DNA of 64,000 nucleotides from Malachius bipustulatus (taxonomy: Eukaryota > Arthropoda > Insecta > Coleoptera > Melyridae), in assembly GCA_910589415.1 (NCBI GenBank), contig OU342632.1, positions 16,805,507 to 16,869,506 on the forward strand, in the 5' to 3' direction. The position numbers and the translations under genes were made by a program. This document shows, piece by piece, positions 46,880 through 58,391 of this stretch (its first letter is position 1; every line of letters begins with the position of its first letter). The notes under the pieces were generated by a model. It did not search any database. It saw only the letters and a program-made list of their open reading frames with translations, and was not told the origin of the DNA.

Positions 46880-47754
46880 TTATAATACTCATAACTAACT
46901 ACAATACTCGGAGTGTGCCTGGCTGGGGATTGTATTCTTTCTGTTGGATAATGGAGACTGTTTTTTTTTCCGCTATTGGAAATTAGTAATTGTTTTGTGC
47001 ATCTTGGAAAGAAGAAGGTTTTCTCCCTTCTCACCTTTTTTCTTTTGGAAAATGTAAAAACAAAAATAAATGTTGATGTCAACCTTTAATTAGAGAAATC
47101 TGTCTTTTTGTAAATTGTTCTTTCTGTGATGTTTTTTGGTATGTAATTAATAATTGAAAATGTAAGCGAGAGAATACCGTAACTAGGCAACACACATGTC
47201 ACAACCCCTGTTACATGTGGTGTATTTTCTTTGGTATTTTCTTAAAATTTTAAAATTCAAAAAATTGAATCTCCCGCCTTACCAACATCAAGATGGCGAC
47301 CATTTTCAACCAATAAAGATTCAGTTCCAGACTCTAGATAAAATGTCTGCAATTGCCTGGTCTTATCCTTGTGTCTTGATAAACAAGGAAAAATTCGCTC
47401 ATTTCTGTGCCATAAGAAGAGCAATGGTGATGAAATAATCAAGAGTAGTTAACATGTAGCTCATAAACCACCTTATGTTTTATAAATTAATGTTTTAAAA
47501 TGTCCCTTGTTTGCTGATGCGGTGTTTGTGCTTTTTTAATCTTTACTAGTTTTAATTAGTGATTTGAACATCCACAAAAATAAAGAAAAAATTCTCATAT
47601 AGAGGAAATCACCATGAGCTGGATCTGGCATGTGTTGTGAGGGCTCTCTGTATTTTCTCGCTGACCTACCTAATATTAAGATCAATGCGGTAAGGACCTC
47701 TTATATTTCATGATTGTATTCAAATGTAATTTCTTTAATTTTGTATTTTAGACT

Positions 47755-47789
47755 CTGAGGAAGGAACAAATTGTTCCGAAATATAAGTC
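47755..47789 (+). ncRNA. Hammerhead-ribozyme-like motif in the Penelope 3' region
   Basis: CTGAGGA (fits the CUGANGA core, 47,755-47,761) is followed by a GGAAC / GTTCC stem with an AAATT loop, then GAAA (47,778-47,781), then TATAAGTC, which allows a very short stem III before a GUC cleavage triplet. Hammerheads are known in Penelope-like terminal repeats. Weak points are an unpaired A at the base of stem II and poor pairing for stem I, so it may be a decayed ribozyme. Confidence 0.5.
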
Positions 47790-48028
47790 AAGCATATAAG
47801 ATCTTGCTGTTTTATTAGCCCAACTATATTGAGACCGATAGCTCTTAACTGGTGAAGAGGAGATCCTTTTTCTTTCCTCTTTCTCACATCCCAACTATAT
47901 AAATATATATATATATATATATCGTGGGCAGGTGAATTTTGGAAAACCACTTTTTCGTGATCTGGGGGTCATGATCGGTGGACATTTGATGAGTTTGGGT
48001 GATTTTCGAAAAGTGATGTCGTCCTCAA

Positions 48029-48058
48029 TAGTGTATTTTTTTGTTAAAAAATACACTA
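48029..48058 (+). repeat. 30-bp terminal hairpin of Z copy 2
   Basis: The same 13-bp stem as at 7,759, with loop TGTT instead of TATT. The sequence resumes directly with the outer arm of the large palindrome (AGTAGTCCGAGCAGG). Confidence 0.85.
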
Positions 48059-48458
48059 AAAGTAGTCCGAGCAGGCAGTTTTTGCCGTAAACCGAAGCGA
48101 GATATCGCTGTTTAAAGTTACGATGGGCCCATTTGCGCAATGCTTTTCTGAAACGGTTTCGATTTTTTCCTAACTTAACCATCACAGATAACATTTTAAA
48201 AAATTGGCACGGCAAAGTTGCACTAATGAACGATCGCATCCTGTAAAAAAAGTCGAAAATTTTGAATAGTGCCTTTTTGCACAGGACGATTTTTTGACGA
48301 CTTCGGATTTGAGTTATTTAGGCCATAAACTACGATTCCTGAAAATTTCAGCCTTGTACACTAAAAGGCCCACAGAATCGTTTTTTAAGCGACTTTTATT
48401 CATTCTAGCACTCTACTACATCCAATCAAGAGCATTATTAAAATGTTTGCCTCACCTA

Positions 48459-49026
48459 TACAGGATGATCAATAAAACTCGCGCACTCCGAATATAAAGG
48501 GCGATATTGAGCCCATTAAAATTAAGGATATTCTGCAAAAAAAATTGAATCCATCGGTTGGTTTTCAAGTTACAGAGTTTTGCCTCATCCGAGTTTAAAA
48601 GTAATTTTTACAATACCCGTGATAAAAATTAATGAAAAATTCAGGTTAGTGTAATGTCTGGAACGGATACCATATAATTCATAATTTTTTTTTCACAAAA
48701 CCTCTTTACAGAGGAATTGAGAATGTTGGAAATTGATACTATACCTAAATCTGAACGAAATTTGAAGTTTGGCAACCGCCGAAACTCAACTTAGAATATA
48801 AAATATTCAAATGCCTTCGTTGCTATGGAAATGAAAATAATAACAATACCATCTAACACGAACTTATTCACATGTTCAGTGGAGTGTTGCCACCGTTTTT
48901 TTACAAAAATGGTCATATCTTTGGAAGAAAAGAACTTACAACACTGCAGTAAGAAAATTTACCACTCTTAAAAAGTGAAGTTTACCGCAGCATGATCTGA
49001 GTGCGCGAGTTACTGATCATCCTGTA
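48459..49026. repeat. Inverted-repeat element, TACAGGATGATC ends
   Basis: The ends TACAGGATGATCAATAAAAC and GTTACTGATCATCCTGTA are complementary, with the inner pair CTCGCGCACTC / GAGTGCGCGAG. A second copy in opposite orientation is at 53,862-54,417. Non-coding. Confidence 0.7.
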
Positions 49027-49884
49027 TACCGGGTGTCCCAGACTTAATTGACCAGGCCATATCTCATATACAGGTTGAGATAATCGAGCCGAATAAAAGG
49101 CATATTATTATAATTTTTCAAGCTGTATAGCATGACAGCATGAAAACAACCCCCACTCCAACATCCTAAGCTACATTCCCCAACCTTAAAAAAATGAATA
49201 GCACCCTATATATATTTTTGTATATTCAAAACCAGTGTTCGATTGTCTATTCAGATGATTTTTCAGGTTCAAAATTGGTTGAGAAATAACCAAGAAAAAG
49301 TTCATCAAGGTGGTCATGACTTTTTATCTTAACTTTCTCTGGATGACTTTTGCTGTCAAAATTTATCAATTCATAGTTTTTAACTGGCAGGTGATAGTTA
49401 TTATTATAATTAAAGTCCAAACAATTTATTTAATAATTCTGATTTATTGGGAAATTTTAAAAAATAAAACAAGAGACAAAGCACTTTATCATGAACCTTA
49501 ATGATGACTGTGACCTGCTAATTAAAAACTATGACCAAAATATTGATAAATTTTGACAGCTAAAGTCATTCAGAGAAAGTTCAGATAAAAAGTCATGACC
49601 ACCTTGATGAACCTGTTCTTGGTTATTTCTCAACCAATTTTGAATCTGAAAAATCATCTGAATAGAGAATCGAATACTGGTTTTGAATATGCAAAAAAAT
49701 ATACAGGGTGCTATTCATTTTTTAAAGGGGGCTGTAGCTTAGGGGATGTTGGGTGGGGGTTGTTTTCATGCTGTCATGTTGTACAGCTTGAAAAATTATA
49801 ATAATATGCCTTTTATTCGGCTCGATTATCTCAACCTGTATATGAGATATGGCCTGGTCAATTAAGTCTGGGACACTCGGTATA
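49025..49884. repeat. Palindromic MITE abutting the previous element
   Basis: TATACCGGGTGTCCCAGACTT at the left, AAGTCTGGGACACTCGGTATA at the right. The arms of about 400 bp match closely (GAGATAATCGAGCCGAATAAAA; AAAATTGGTTGAGAAATAACC). It shares a single TA with the right end of the element before it. The frames inside are palindrome by-products. Confidence 0.8.
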
Positions 49885-51934
49885 CGTATCACAATGATTT
49901 ATCAAAAAATGGCCTACTATAAAATAAATATGAAATGATATCAAAGTACAACTTGAGATTTCAGAAGACGAACTGACTGTTAATAAATCGTTTTTAGTAT
50001 TTCCGTGCTTCTAAAAATCGAACCAGAGGTATTCTTTAGAAGCATCTGTTTATTATCTAGAATCATTCATTAGGTCCTCCTTTCCACAAACTGTAGTTGT
50101 GTACGAACGAATGTCTTACTTGACAATAATTAGATTGATAATGATTTTTAATTAAATATACCAAGTAGGAGGTAGTTTAATCTCTTTCTTCCACTTACCA
50201 CTTGTTATTTCCAACCAAGACCAAGTGGTTTAAAATTACAAAGAACCTTGACGTCTAGGGAATTATTGAGACAATTTCGCTCTTTATATAGCAATTAAAA
50301 TATTGCCTGTCGAGACGATCTCGTGTATTAAGTTTTCCAATTTATGCTCTGTACAGGGGCCCGGAAATGGTAAGAAAAACTCTTGTTGGAACACTGAGAT
50401 GAGAGATATTCCTCTCATCAGATCAGAAAATCTTAGAGCTGATCACGTGATATTTGGTGCATTAAAGTCGCCGATAGTAAAACAACATTCTTGGACTATT
50501 TTGAGAGCCGAGGTATTTTGCTCAGGAGATGTAGACGCAGGTCTGTAGACGCATCCTTACTCCTTAGTGCTAGTATAATGGACAAATCACCCAACGACAA
50601 TGTGACGAAAATTTGCTTTTCATTTCCTGGCAACTTCGTCTTGAGGTTGGCAAAAACTGAAATGTTAATAAAAGTTGACTTCTGTATCAATATAGAATTA
50701 TGCCGGCCATTTTTTTTTTTAGTTATATACCAACATATTTTCAGATACATTTTATTTTGCGGTGATAATAATTAATAATTATCATTATAAGGGAATTAGG
50801 TGAACAAGCTGTCTATTACAGGAGAAGGGATCTATTTCTACTTGAAGCATATGTGGCAAAGGTTTCACATATTCGTGGTGTTACAATTCTAGACATGTTG
50901 CTTATTGAATTAACAGCAAAGCCAACGAGATTCGCATAGTTGAATGTTAGTTTGATTGCAGAGAGATATGCTAAGGATGAAATACATTTCTTATTAGTTA
51001 TGAAGTACTTTGCAGGAATGCTACCTTGAATTACATTTCCCTAAAACACCTTATGATAAGTCATATAGACCTTGAAATGCATGCAGATTTACCAAGCAGC
51101 TGTTTTTTCGAGATAAGTCCTGCTTCCAGTTGTCTTTGTAACAAAAAAATTGAATCTCTTGGAAATATCATTTTTGTGCAAATAATAATATATCTCCGCA
51201 GGTTTAGATTTAGAGAAAAAATGACGGAAGAAATCATTTTTGGCAATGATGATTTCTATTAACAAGTTCATTTACAGTTAAAGCGTTCCACTAATAATGT
51301 ATTAAATGTCCAAAAGAAAATTCTAATTAATTACATATTTACACTTAATTGCGGGTTTTATGGAGATTGTGGATTGTTGTCATTGTTGGATTATGTAATA
51401 ATGACAAGAACATTTAAGTCATATTATTAGACAAATTTAACTAAAATTGCTTGCAAAATTTTGTTGATAACTACCTACTCAATATCGAAATTATACGCAG
51501 CAGAAGAATTGCACCATATCATAATGAAATGCTCTAGATTCTAGATCTGTAGGTGGTTGCCAATTAGGTATATTTGAAAAAATTATATTTTATTTCTTAT
51601 TATTCTACATTTGTATTAAAACCTATTCAAAATTAAAAGTAGCAAATTAAATACATTTCAGAGCCATTGACGGAAGTTACTGCAATAACATTTTAGAATT
51701 TTATTCCAGGCTTATCTAAAGATTAGCCTGGAGATATAATTTGCATAAAATTGCATTTGCAAATTAAATTCTATGCCTCATTTTAGAAACGCTATTTAAT
51801 AACCTGTATACAATACGTATAAAGTGATTGCAGCCAAATTATGAAACCAAGTCAATTATTAAAGCTTTAAATTTTGAGTTTTGACAAAAATATAAAAACA
51901 GGTCAATTTATAAATTTAATTAAATTACTTGTGA
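49885..51934. other. Largest repeat-poor stretch; no gene recognised
   Basis: No palindromes or terminal repeats are seen. 50,270-50,680 is less AT-rich and has overlapping short frames on both strands (81 and 94 codons plus, 84 codons minus), none with a recognisable domain or splice structure. It is a candidate region for host non-coding function, but that is not shown by the sequence. Confidence 0.4.
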
Positions 51935-52161
51935 CGTTATATTTTTTATATGAATCGTGTATTTTTTAAATAGGACACCCATTATATTATTGCATTTTGA
52001 GATTGTCTGAAGACACTCAATAAGAATGGTTTTACAGTTGGAGTTTGAATTGAGTAGTTTATAGGAGTTACAAACAAGTGAAAATCGTAATTTTCCATTT
52101 TGAAACAGCTTACTTAGAAAACGGCTGCAGATACAGAAAACGGCTTTCATGTGGAATCCTA

Positions 52162-53160
52162 TACAGGGTTATGCAAATTTCATGGTGCCAGTATTGGGAT
52201 ATCCTAAACCATAAGAGATACAGGGTTGCATGAATTAGAGAAAAGTTGCGCTATTTTATGGCCATCTCGAATCCGTCAAAACATGCAAGATATCTGTGAC
52301 CGTTCCTGAAATATCCTGAAAAAACTGAAAAATTGAGAAATCTTATTTTTGGAATATCTTTCTTACCATTGGAAATTAATAAATAATTTTTTGTAGCCTT
52401 ACATAAGCCGTTATAAGCTATTTATCTGACGTTTCAAAAATTTTCACAGCCGACTAGATCCCAGAGTTTTCATAGTCAACTTTCGTTTTTCTTATGGCCG
52501 CCATATTATTTTTTTATGTCGTTCGATAAGAAAAAAATAATGGAAACCAAAAACTAATAAACTTCAAAAAATAACTTTCAAAAATTTTTGTTCTTCTTTT
52601 TTTTTAAAAAAAAAGACAACTTTTTAGATCGAATATCATAGAGAAATTAACAACCTATAAGGCAAGCAGTATGACTTCATATTGGCCTATTTCAGTTAAG
52701 AACTATCTGTTTTTCTTTGAAAAAAGAAGAATAAAAATTTTCCAATTTTTTTTTTCTAAAATTTAATAATTTTTGGTTTCCATTATTTTTTTCTTATCGA
52801 ACGACATAAAAAAATAATATGGCGGCCATAAGAAAAACGAAAGTTGACTATGAAAACTCTGGGATCTAGTCGGCTGTGAAAATTTTTGAAACGTCAGATA
52901 AATAGCTTATAACGGTTATGTAAGGCTACAAAAAATTATTTATTAATTTCCAATGGTAAGAAAGATATTCCAAAAATAAGATTTCTCGATTTGTCAGTTT
53001 TTTCAGGATATTTCAGGAACGGTCACAGATATCTTGCATGTTTTGACGGATTCGAGATGGCCATAAAATAGCGCAACTTTTCTCTAGTTTAAGCAACCCT
53101 GTATCTCTTATGGTTTAGGATATCCCAATACTGACACCATGAAATTTGCATAACCCTGTA
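52162..53160. mobile_element. Palindromic MITE, TACAGGGTTATGCAAATTTC ends
   Basis: The ends TACAGGGTTATGCAAATTTC and GAAATTTGCATAACCCTGTA are perfect complements. The arms of about 450 bp are highly similar (GACCGTTCCTGAAATATCC; GGCGGCCATAAGAAAAACG). The centre is near 52,660. Related half copies are at 28,490-28,857 and 38,140-38,527. Confidence 0.8.
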
Positions 53161-53410
53161 TAATTCTTTGTTTGGAATATTAATACTGGCTGATGAAAAT
53201 TATTAGATTTTTCATCAGTCTGTACAAAAATGTAAAGTAAATAATAGGATACCACATGAAAAGTTAAGATAGAGACATGTAAGCCGTTTTTCTGTATCTA
53301 TAGCCGTTTTCAAGGTAAGCTGTTTCAAAATAGAATTTTACGATTTTCACTTCTTGTTTGTAACTCCTATAAACTACCCAATTTAAACTCCAACTGTAGA
53401 ATAATTCTTA

Positions 53411-53748
53411 CAGTCTTTTGCTTTTGGTTTTCCTCTATTGTCAATTGCTTTTCCTTATTTGTCAAATGATTTTCTTATTTTTCTATCTATCAACGATTGT
53501 AGTCATTGATTTATCATTCAATTTCCTTTTATGTCAAAAAGTTTCACTTTATGTCAATTGCTTTTCCCATTTACGTACAGTGACAGTAATCTAAACATTG
53601 GAAAAGCATTTGATATAAAAGGAATCTCATTTGACAAAAGAGGAATTTGAATTGAAAAATCAAAGTGACGTTTAATAAATGGGGGAAACTCATTTGACAA
53701 ATAAGGAAAAGCATTTGACAAAAGAGGAAAACCAATAGAAAAAGACTG
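53411..53748. mobile_element. TTTGTCAAATG-unit MITE, copy B
   Basis: 338 bp, CAGTCTTTTGCTTTTGG to CCAATAGAAAAAGACTG, flanked by TA. It interrupts the right arm of the outer foldback. The left arm preserves the empty site, which in the same orientation reads ATTCTTATTGAGT. The insertion therefore duplicated exactly TA. Confidence 0.9.
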
Positions 53749-53861
53749 TATTGAGTTTTCTTAGACAATATCAAAATGCAACAATATACCTACAGGGTTT
53801 TAAAAAATGGAAAAATATGATGTTGTCATTACTGAGGCAAGGAACATACTCTGTAAAAATA

Positions 53862-54417
53862 TACAGAGTGATCAGTATCTCGTGCATTCGGAGTATGCTG
53901 TGATAAACTTCACTTTCTTAATTGTAATAAATTCTCTTATCGCAGTGATGTAACTCCTTTTTTCCCAAAGATATGACCATTTCTGTAACAACACTGCACT
54001 TGAACATGTGAATAAGCTCGGAAAAGATAATTCTTTTCGATATTTACATATCCATTACAATGAAGCCTTTTTAATATTTTAAATTCTAAGTTGAGTTTAG
54101 GAGGTTGCCAAACTTCAAATTTCTTTCACATTTAGGTATGTTATCAATTTTCAAGATTTTAAATTTCTCTGTAAAGAGGTTTTGTGAAAAAATTGATTAC
54201 TCATATGGAGACCATAGTAGATTGCATTATTCACTTATTTCTATCGTGCGTTATGAACGTGGTTGAAATAATTAGCTTCAAACTTAGATGAGGGAAACTC
54301 TGTAACTCGAAAACAAACTATCGGATTTAATTATTATTATTATTATTATTATTTTTGTAGATGATCCTTAATTTTGGGTGTATTAAGAGTGTGCGAGTTT
54401 CTGATCATCCTCTATTA
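53862..54417. repeat. Second copy of the 48,459 element, opposite orientation
   Basis: It begins TACAGAGTGATCAGTATCTCG and ends GTGCGAGTTTCTGATCATCC. The interior blocks AAACTTCACTTTCTTAATTG, CAAACTTCAAATTTC and GGTTTTGTGAAAAAAT mirror 48,660-48,980. It lies directly against the outer foldback on its left. Confidence 0.7.
54329..54354. repeat. ATT microsatellite
   Basis: A (ATT)n tract within the right part of the preceding element. The other copy lacks it. Confidence 0.85.
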
Positions 54418-55929
54418 CGTCACAAGAAATTAAATTAAATTTAAAAATTTACTTGTATTTCGATTTTTCTCAAAACTTAAAACTTGAAGTTTTATTGAAA
54501 ATATCTGTACCAAATTCATTACAATTATTTTATTCTTCCAATTTTTCAACTTTACATAATGATGCTATTCATAATCATACACATCATCATACATAATTAT
54601 AACTTCTTATGATATTACATAAAAAAGATGCTTACATACTTTAATTTTTGGTTTAATATTTTTGTATAGGTGACCTGGAAAGTTCTACATAAATTTGGTT
54701 ATATCTATAGAACGGTGAAACTTTTTTTAAATCGTAAGAGCATGTCAATTAGATTTTTTTTAGTTTGTTTAATGCGTAGAATTTTTGTATAAAAATGTTA
54801 CCTCTCATCTCACCTCCTATGAAGGATGAGAAAAAAAACGCACTTGAAATTCATCAGATCGGAAGGAGGGGGACGTCTTATGCCATCCTTTTTTGAAGGA
54901 AATTTAATTTTAATTCAGCAGTATTATACTAGTCTAGTCGGTAAAGTAAAAAATGTACCAAAAGAGTGCAGCGCGTTTCCCCCTACAAATATCACCCCTT
55001 CGGTGAAAAAAGTAGTTTTTTGCTAATAACATGTTAATCGTTGGAAATATCAAACAAATACTAATTTAAGAAAAAGAAAGCTTAAGTGATTTCCTAAAAA
55101 AGGTATCTTGTAATTTTTTCGTAGGTATATCTCATAGCTTTCGAGTTATTCAATATTATTTAATAAATTGGGAAATTTTGTATTTTTGATGCATACGAAT
55201 TTGTTGTAAATTTTGAAGCGCATCCTCTAGAAAAAATTAAATTAATTTAAAAACAAACAACCTTATGAAGAAATATCAGAAAGGGTTTTGAAGGGAACAT
55301 AAGATACAAATTTTTTTGTCATTCTCATTGATTATGAATAATTTTTAAGTATATAAAAATTTACAATGTAATTTAATTATATTAAATGTTTGTTTAATAA
55401 AAATAATTAATGTCAATATAATGTAATAGATGTATCATATTTTGACTCAACACATTACCTCAATGCTGCAAAAGTTAAAAATAAAAAAATTAACATTTAG
55501 CAATTTTACCACCATATTAGGTAAATTTGGTCTGATTTTTTAATATTTCCTAAAAATGGAAAAAAGACCTAAATAGTAGATCATAAAATAAATATAATCA
55601 TATCAATCATAAATTTTGAAAAGTCTATTTTTTCAACTTATTTTGGTATTTTTTTTAGTTTTTATGAAATAATAAAAAATTAGACAAAATTTGGCAAACT
55701 TTTAGATGCTAGTCAAATTACAAAATGTAGTTTTTTTATTTTTACCTCTTTCAGCATTGTGGCAATATCTTGATGTAAAAGATTTATAACATTATCTATA
55801 TCTACATCATCTACCTATAACATTATTTATTTTTATTAGGCCTTCAAATACTTAAAATATAAAAAAAACAAACAATTATATCAAATACGCTAATCTAGCT
55901 TATTTGATTATACTAGATTGTAAGATTTA

Positions 55930-58133
55930 TACAGGGTGATTCATGAGTGACCTTACATAGACCAATGGTGATAAGCGGACTTCAAGGCGAGTCGAAAACC
56001 ACAAAAGAAATTTTTTTTTCGTGATTGGTTACAAAGTTACAGGGTTTTATGTCTCAGGTACAAAACTTTGATAGGCGATATTTCTGAAACGGCTGGAGAC
56101 ATTTTGTCGAAATTTACTAGGAATGGTGCATTCCGGAAACTCATCAAAACCGCATTCTGAGTTAATTAAAAATCCAGGACCGGACTTGAAAATTTTTGCC
56201 CCCATGGTTTTTGTTGAAAAAGTTAATTTTCTGACGATGTTTCTGAAAAACTGTCATCGAATTTGAAAAGATAAGAAAAAACTCTATAGAAATCATTCCT
56301 CAATTTGAACGGCACACCCAAACCGTCTCAAAAAAAAAAAATGTCAAAGTAAAACTTCTCAGTAAATTATCGTTTTCGAGCAGAAATATTTTCCTTAATG
56401 TTCGTCTGAATTCCTTCAAATTTATTTTTTGACTTGTTTCTGTGGGAAAAATGTCAGTGTAAATTAAATGTTATCAATATTAATGTTATAAACGGTTCTC
56501 AAAATGTCCTTAACCAACTTCAATACATTTCCTGCAGCGTTTCCATAAATTTTGGTTTGCTTTTTGAATTATTTGCCTGTTGTTTCTAATTTCATCAACA
56601 ACTACCAGTATACGCGTCCTGAGCTCCTCTCTGGTACCTATTTCCGTTTTTTAGACTTCCTGCTTCATATGGTCTCATAGGTAATAGTCTAAAACAGTGA
56701 GGTCGGGGGACCTAGGTGGTCAGGAATGAGGGCCGCCGCACCCGAACCAACGGTTGGGGTACTCATTGTGGAGGTGCTCTCTGACTTGTCGAGAAAAATG
56801 TGGTGGTGCCCCATCTTGCTGGAAGGAAAGAGAACGCCTGTACACGTTCACCTCTGCAAGCAAGCCGGGCAAAATGACTTGTAGGAAAAGTTAATAAATT
56901 TCCCCCGTGAGCCGCCCAGCAAAAAAATGGGGTCCTATTAGGGTATCATTTGCAACGCCACACTACACATTTATAGAAAATCTGTTGCGAGTTCTTCTGA
57001 ACAACAGAGTGCGGATTTTCATATGCCCATAGGTAGGAGTTTTTTTTTATTCGTTATACCATCTCGCGTGAACTGAGCTTCATCAGTAAACAAAATTCTA
57101 CGCAGTCCATTCAATGGAACTTCATTGAATGGTTGAAGCCTCTGTACGCTTTGTACGTGACAGGGATGCATCCGCGCTCTTCTTTTTTTCAAGGTTTCCC
57201 ATACTCTTGATTGAGAAATGCCCAGTGCTTGCCCAATTCTTCGCGTAGTTGTACTTGGATTTACTGCCACCATCTCCACGATGTTTTGATGTTTCAGATT
57301 TTCCAAGTGAGGTTCAGCATTCCTTTGAACTCAGGGAAATATGCCGTGGTTTCGAGAAAATTGGAAAACAGACGCGAAACGTTACATGGACCGGTGTTCT
57401 TCGATTATGATCTTCCATAGAAGAGCAGCTGCGAGAGAATACCATAGTATTCTCTCGCAGCTGCTCTTGAATTTCCATTGCAGAAACCATACACAAACAT
57501 AATGTCTGTGTATTCGTTATTAGTAAAATGGTTTGTGATTATTAGTGAAATCTGAAAATTTTGCAGTTGACACCTGATTTCCCAGTAATAAAGCTTGGCC
57601 TTCTGTCAAACATTTTTCCCACAGAAACAAGTCAAAAAATAAATTTGAAGGAGTTCAGACGAACATTAAGTAAAATATGTCTGCTCGAAAACGATAATTT
57701 ACTGAGAAGTTTTACTTTGACTTTTTTTTTCGAGACGGTTTGGGTGTGCCGTTCAAATTGAGGAATGATTTCTATAGAGTTTTTTCTTATCTTTTCAAAT
57801 TCGATGACAGTTTTTCAGAAACATCGTCAGAAAATTAACTTTTTCAACAAAAACCATGGGGGCAAAAAATTTCAAGTCCGGTCCTGGATTTTTAATTAAC
57901 TCAGAATGCGGTTTTGATGAGTTTCCGGAATGCACCATTCCTAGTAAATTTCGACAAAATGTCTCCAGCCGTTTCAGAAATATCGCCTATCAAAGTTTTG
58001 TACCTGAGACATAAAACACCCTGTAACTTCGTAACCAATCACGAAAAAAAAATTTCTTTTGTGGTTTTCGACCCGCCTTGAAGTCCGCTTATCACCATTG
58101 GTCTACGTAAGGTCACTCATGAATCACCCTGTA
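55930..58133 (-). mobile_element. DD41D mariner-like transposon with long terminal inverted repeats
   Basis: The ends TACAGGGTGATTCATGAGTG and CACTCATGAATCACCCTGTA continue as inverted repeats of about 530 bp (55,930-56,460 and 57,605-58,133) with very few differences. The internal kilobase carries the minus-strand transposase pseudogene. A second short palindrome (GAGAATACCATAGTATTCTC, 57,436) sits between the transposase start and the right repeat. Terminal repeats this long are unusual for mariner-type elements. Confidence 0.85.
56510..57306 (-). pseudogene. DD41D mariner-like transposase, nearly complete but inactivated
   Basis: A DDE transposase read from 57,306 leftward. The N-terminal helix-turn-helix includes STTTRRIGQALGISQSRVWE and LKKRRARMHPCH. 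A deletion of part of the central region follows, then RRILFTDEAQFTRDG with the first catalytic Asp. The frame is lost in an A-run near 57,040 and resumes through GPHFFAGRLTGEI to FQQDGAPPHFSRQVREHL with the second Asp. SPDLTVLDYYL supplies the third Asp at 42 residues from the second (DD41D). Several stops appear where Trp is expected (TGG to TGA) and one where Tyr is expected. The C-terminus, RKCIEVG, ends at a stop at 56,510. All three catalytic residues are still encoded, but the frame is broken at least five times. Confidence 0.9.
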
Positions 58134-58391
58134 TGTACCGATACTAAAAATTATTAATTATTATTTTTTACATAATCAATGAGAATGACAAAAAAAGTTA
58201 TATTTTATATCCCGTTCAAAACCCATTTTGATTATTCTTCAAAGGGTTTGGTTTTCGAGTAATTTCATTTTTTTCTAGAGGCTGCGCGTCAAAAATTATA
58301 CGCGCCAATAAACGAAATATTCGCGCATCAGAAAACAAAATTTGCAATTTCTTAAATATTGAATCACTCGAGACTATTACATATACAAAAA

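Larger units (their letters stand above)
45806..47895 (+). mobile_element. Penelope-like element, 5'-truncated
   Basis: It sits inside the AT tract of Z copy 2. Both borders carry the same segment of about 25 bp in inverted orientation (AGTTGGGATGTGAGAAAGAGG at 45,831; CCTCTTTCTCACATCCCAACT at 47,876), as expected from the inverted partial terminal repeats of Penelope elements. Next to the left copy an A-run of about 27 bases joins directly to the end of the RT domain, so most of the RT is missing. A long 3' UTR (46,880-47,870) contains a hammerhead-like motif. Confidence 0.8.
43979..48058 (+). mobile_element. Element Z, copy 2, interrupted by a Penelope-like element
   Basis: It begins CCTTCTTGCGCATCAATCGC after an A-run and ends in the 30-bp hairpin at 48,029-48,058. 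The ACCCACGCC..CTGGCTTATTAATGG repeats are at about 44,452 and 45,300. Two insertions are visible by comparison with copy 1: a 200-bp GC-rich piece (44,540-44,745) and the Penelope-like element (45,806-47,895) within the AT microsatellite. The tail after the insertion is nearly identical to copy 1 (GTGGGCAGGTGAATTTTGG through GATGTCGTCCTCAATAGTG). It was itself inserted into an A-run in the arm of the large palindrome, with no obvious duplication. Confidence 0.65.
39191..48420. repeat. 9.2-kb composite inverted repeat holding several nested elements
   Basis: The left arm (39,191 to about 40,150) reappears inverted as two blocks. The inner part is at about 40,805-43,978 (interrupted by the element at 40,947-43,512). 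The outer part is at 48,059-48,420. Element Z (43,979-48,058) separates them. Matching landmarks include TAGTAGAGTGC, GTTTACGGCAAAAACTGCC, GGGCCCATTTGCGCAATGC, CATGCCGAGAATTTAAATC and CTAAGATAAAAAAAATAACG. With the insertions removed, it is one palindrome with arms of roughly 1 kb. Confidence 0.85.
51935..53861. repeat. Outer foldback containing two nested elements
   Basis: The left arm (51,935-52,160: TTGCATTTTGAGATTGTCTG, TTTATAGGAGTTACAAACAAG, AAAACGGCTGCAGATACAG) is mirrored at 53,240-53,855. The centre is occupied by the palindrome at 52,162-53,160, and the right arm is interrupted by the MITE at 53,411-53,748. The right end reads GAGGCAAGGAACATACTCTGTA. A half copy is at 27,911. Confidence 0.75.

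Noticed and set aside
50303..50775. Overlapping 81- to 94-codon frames
   Set aside because: No domain, no splice structure, and open frames on both strands; not enough to call a gene.
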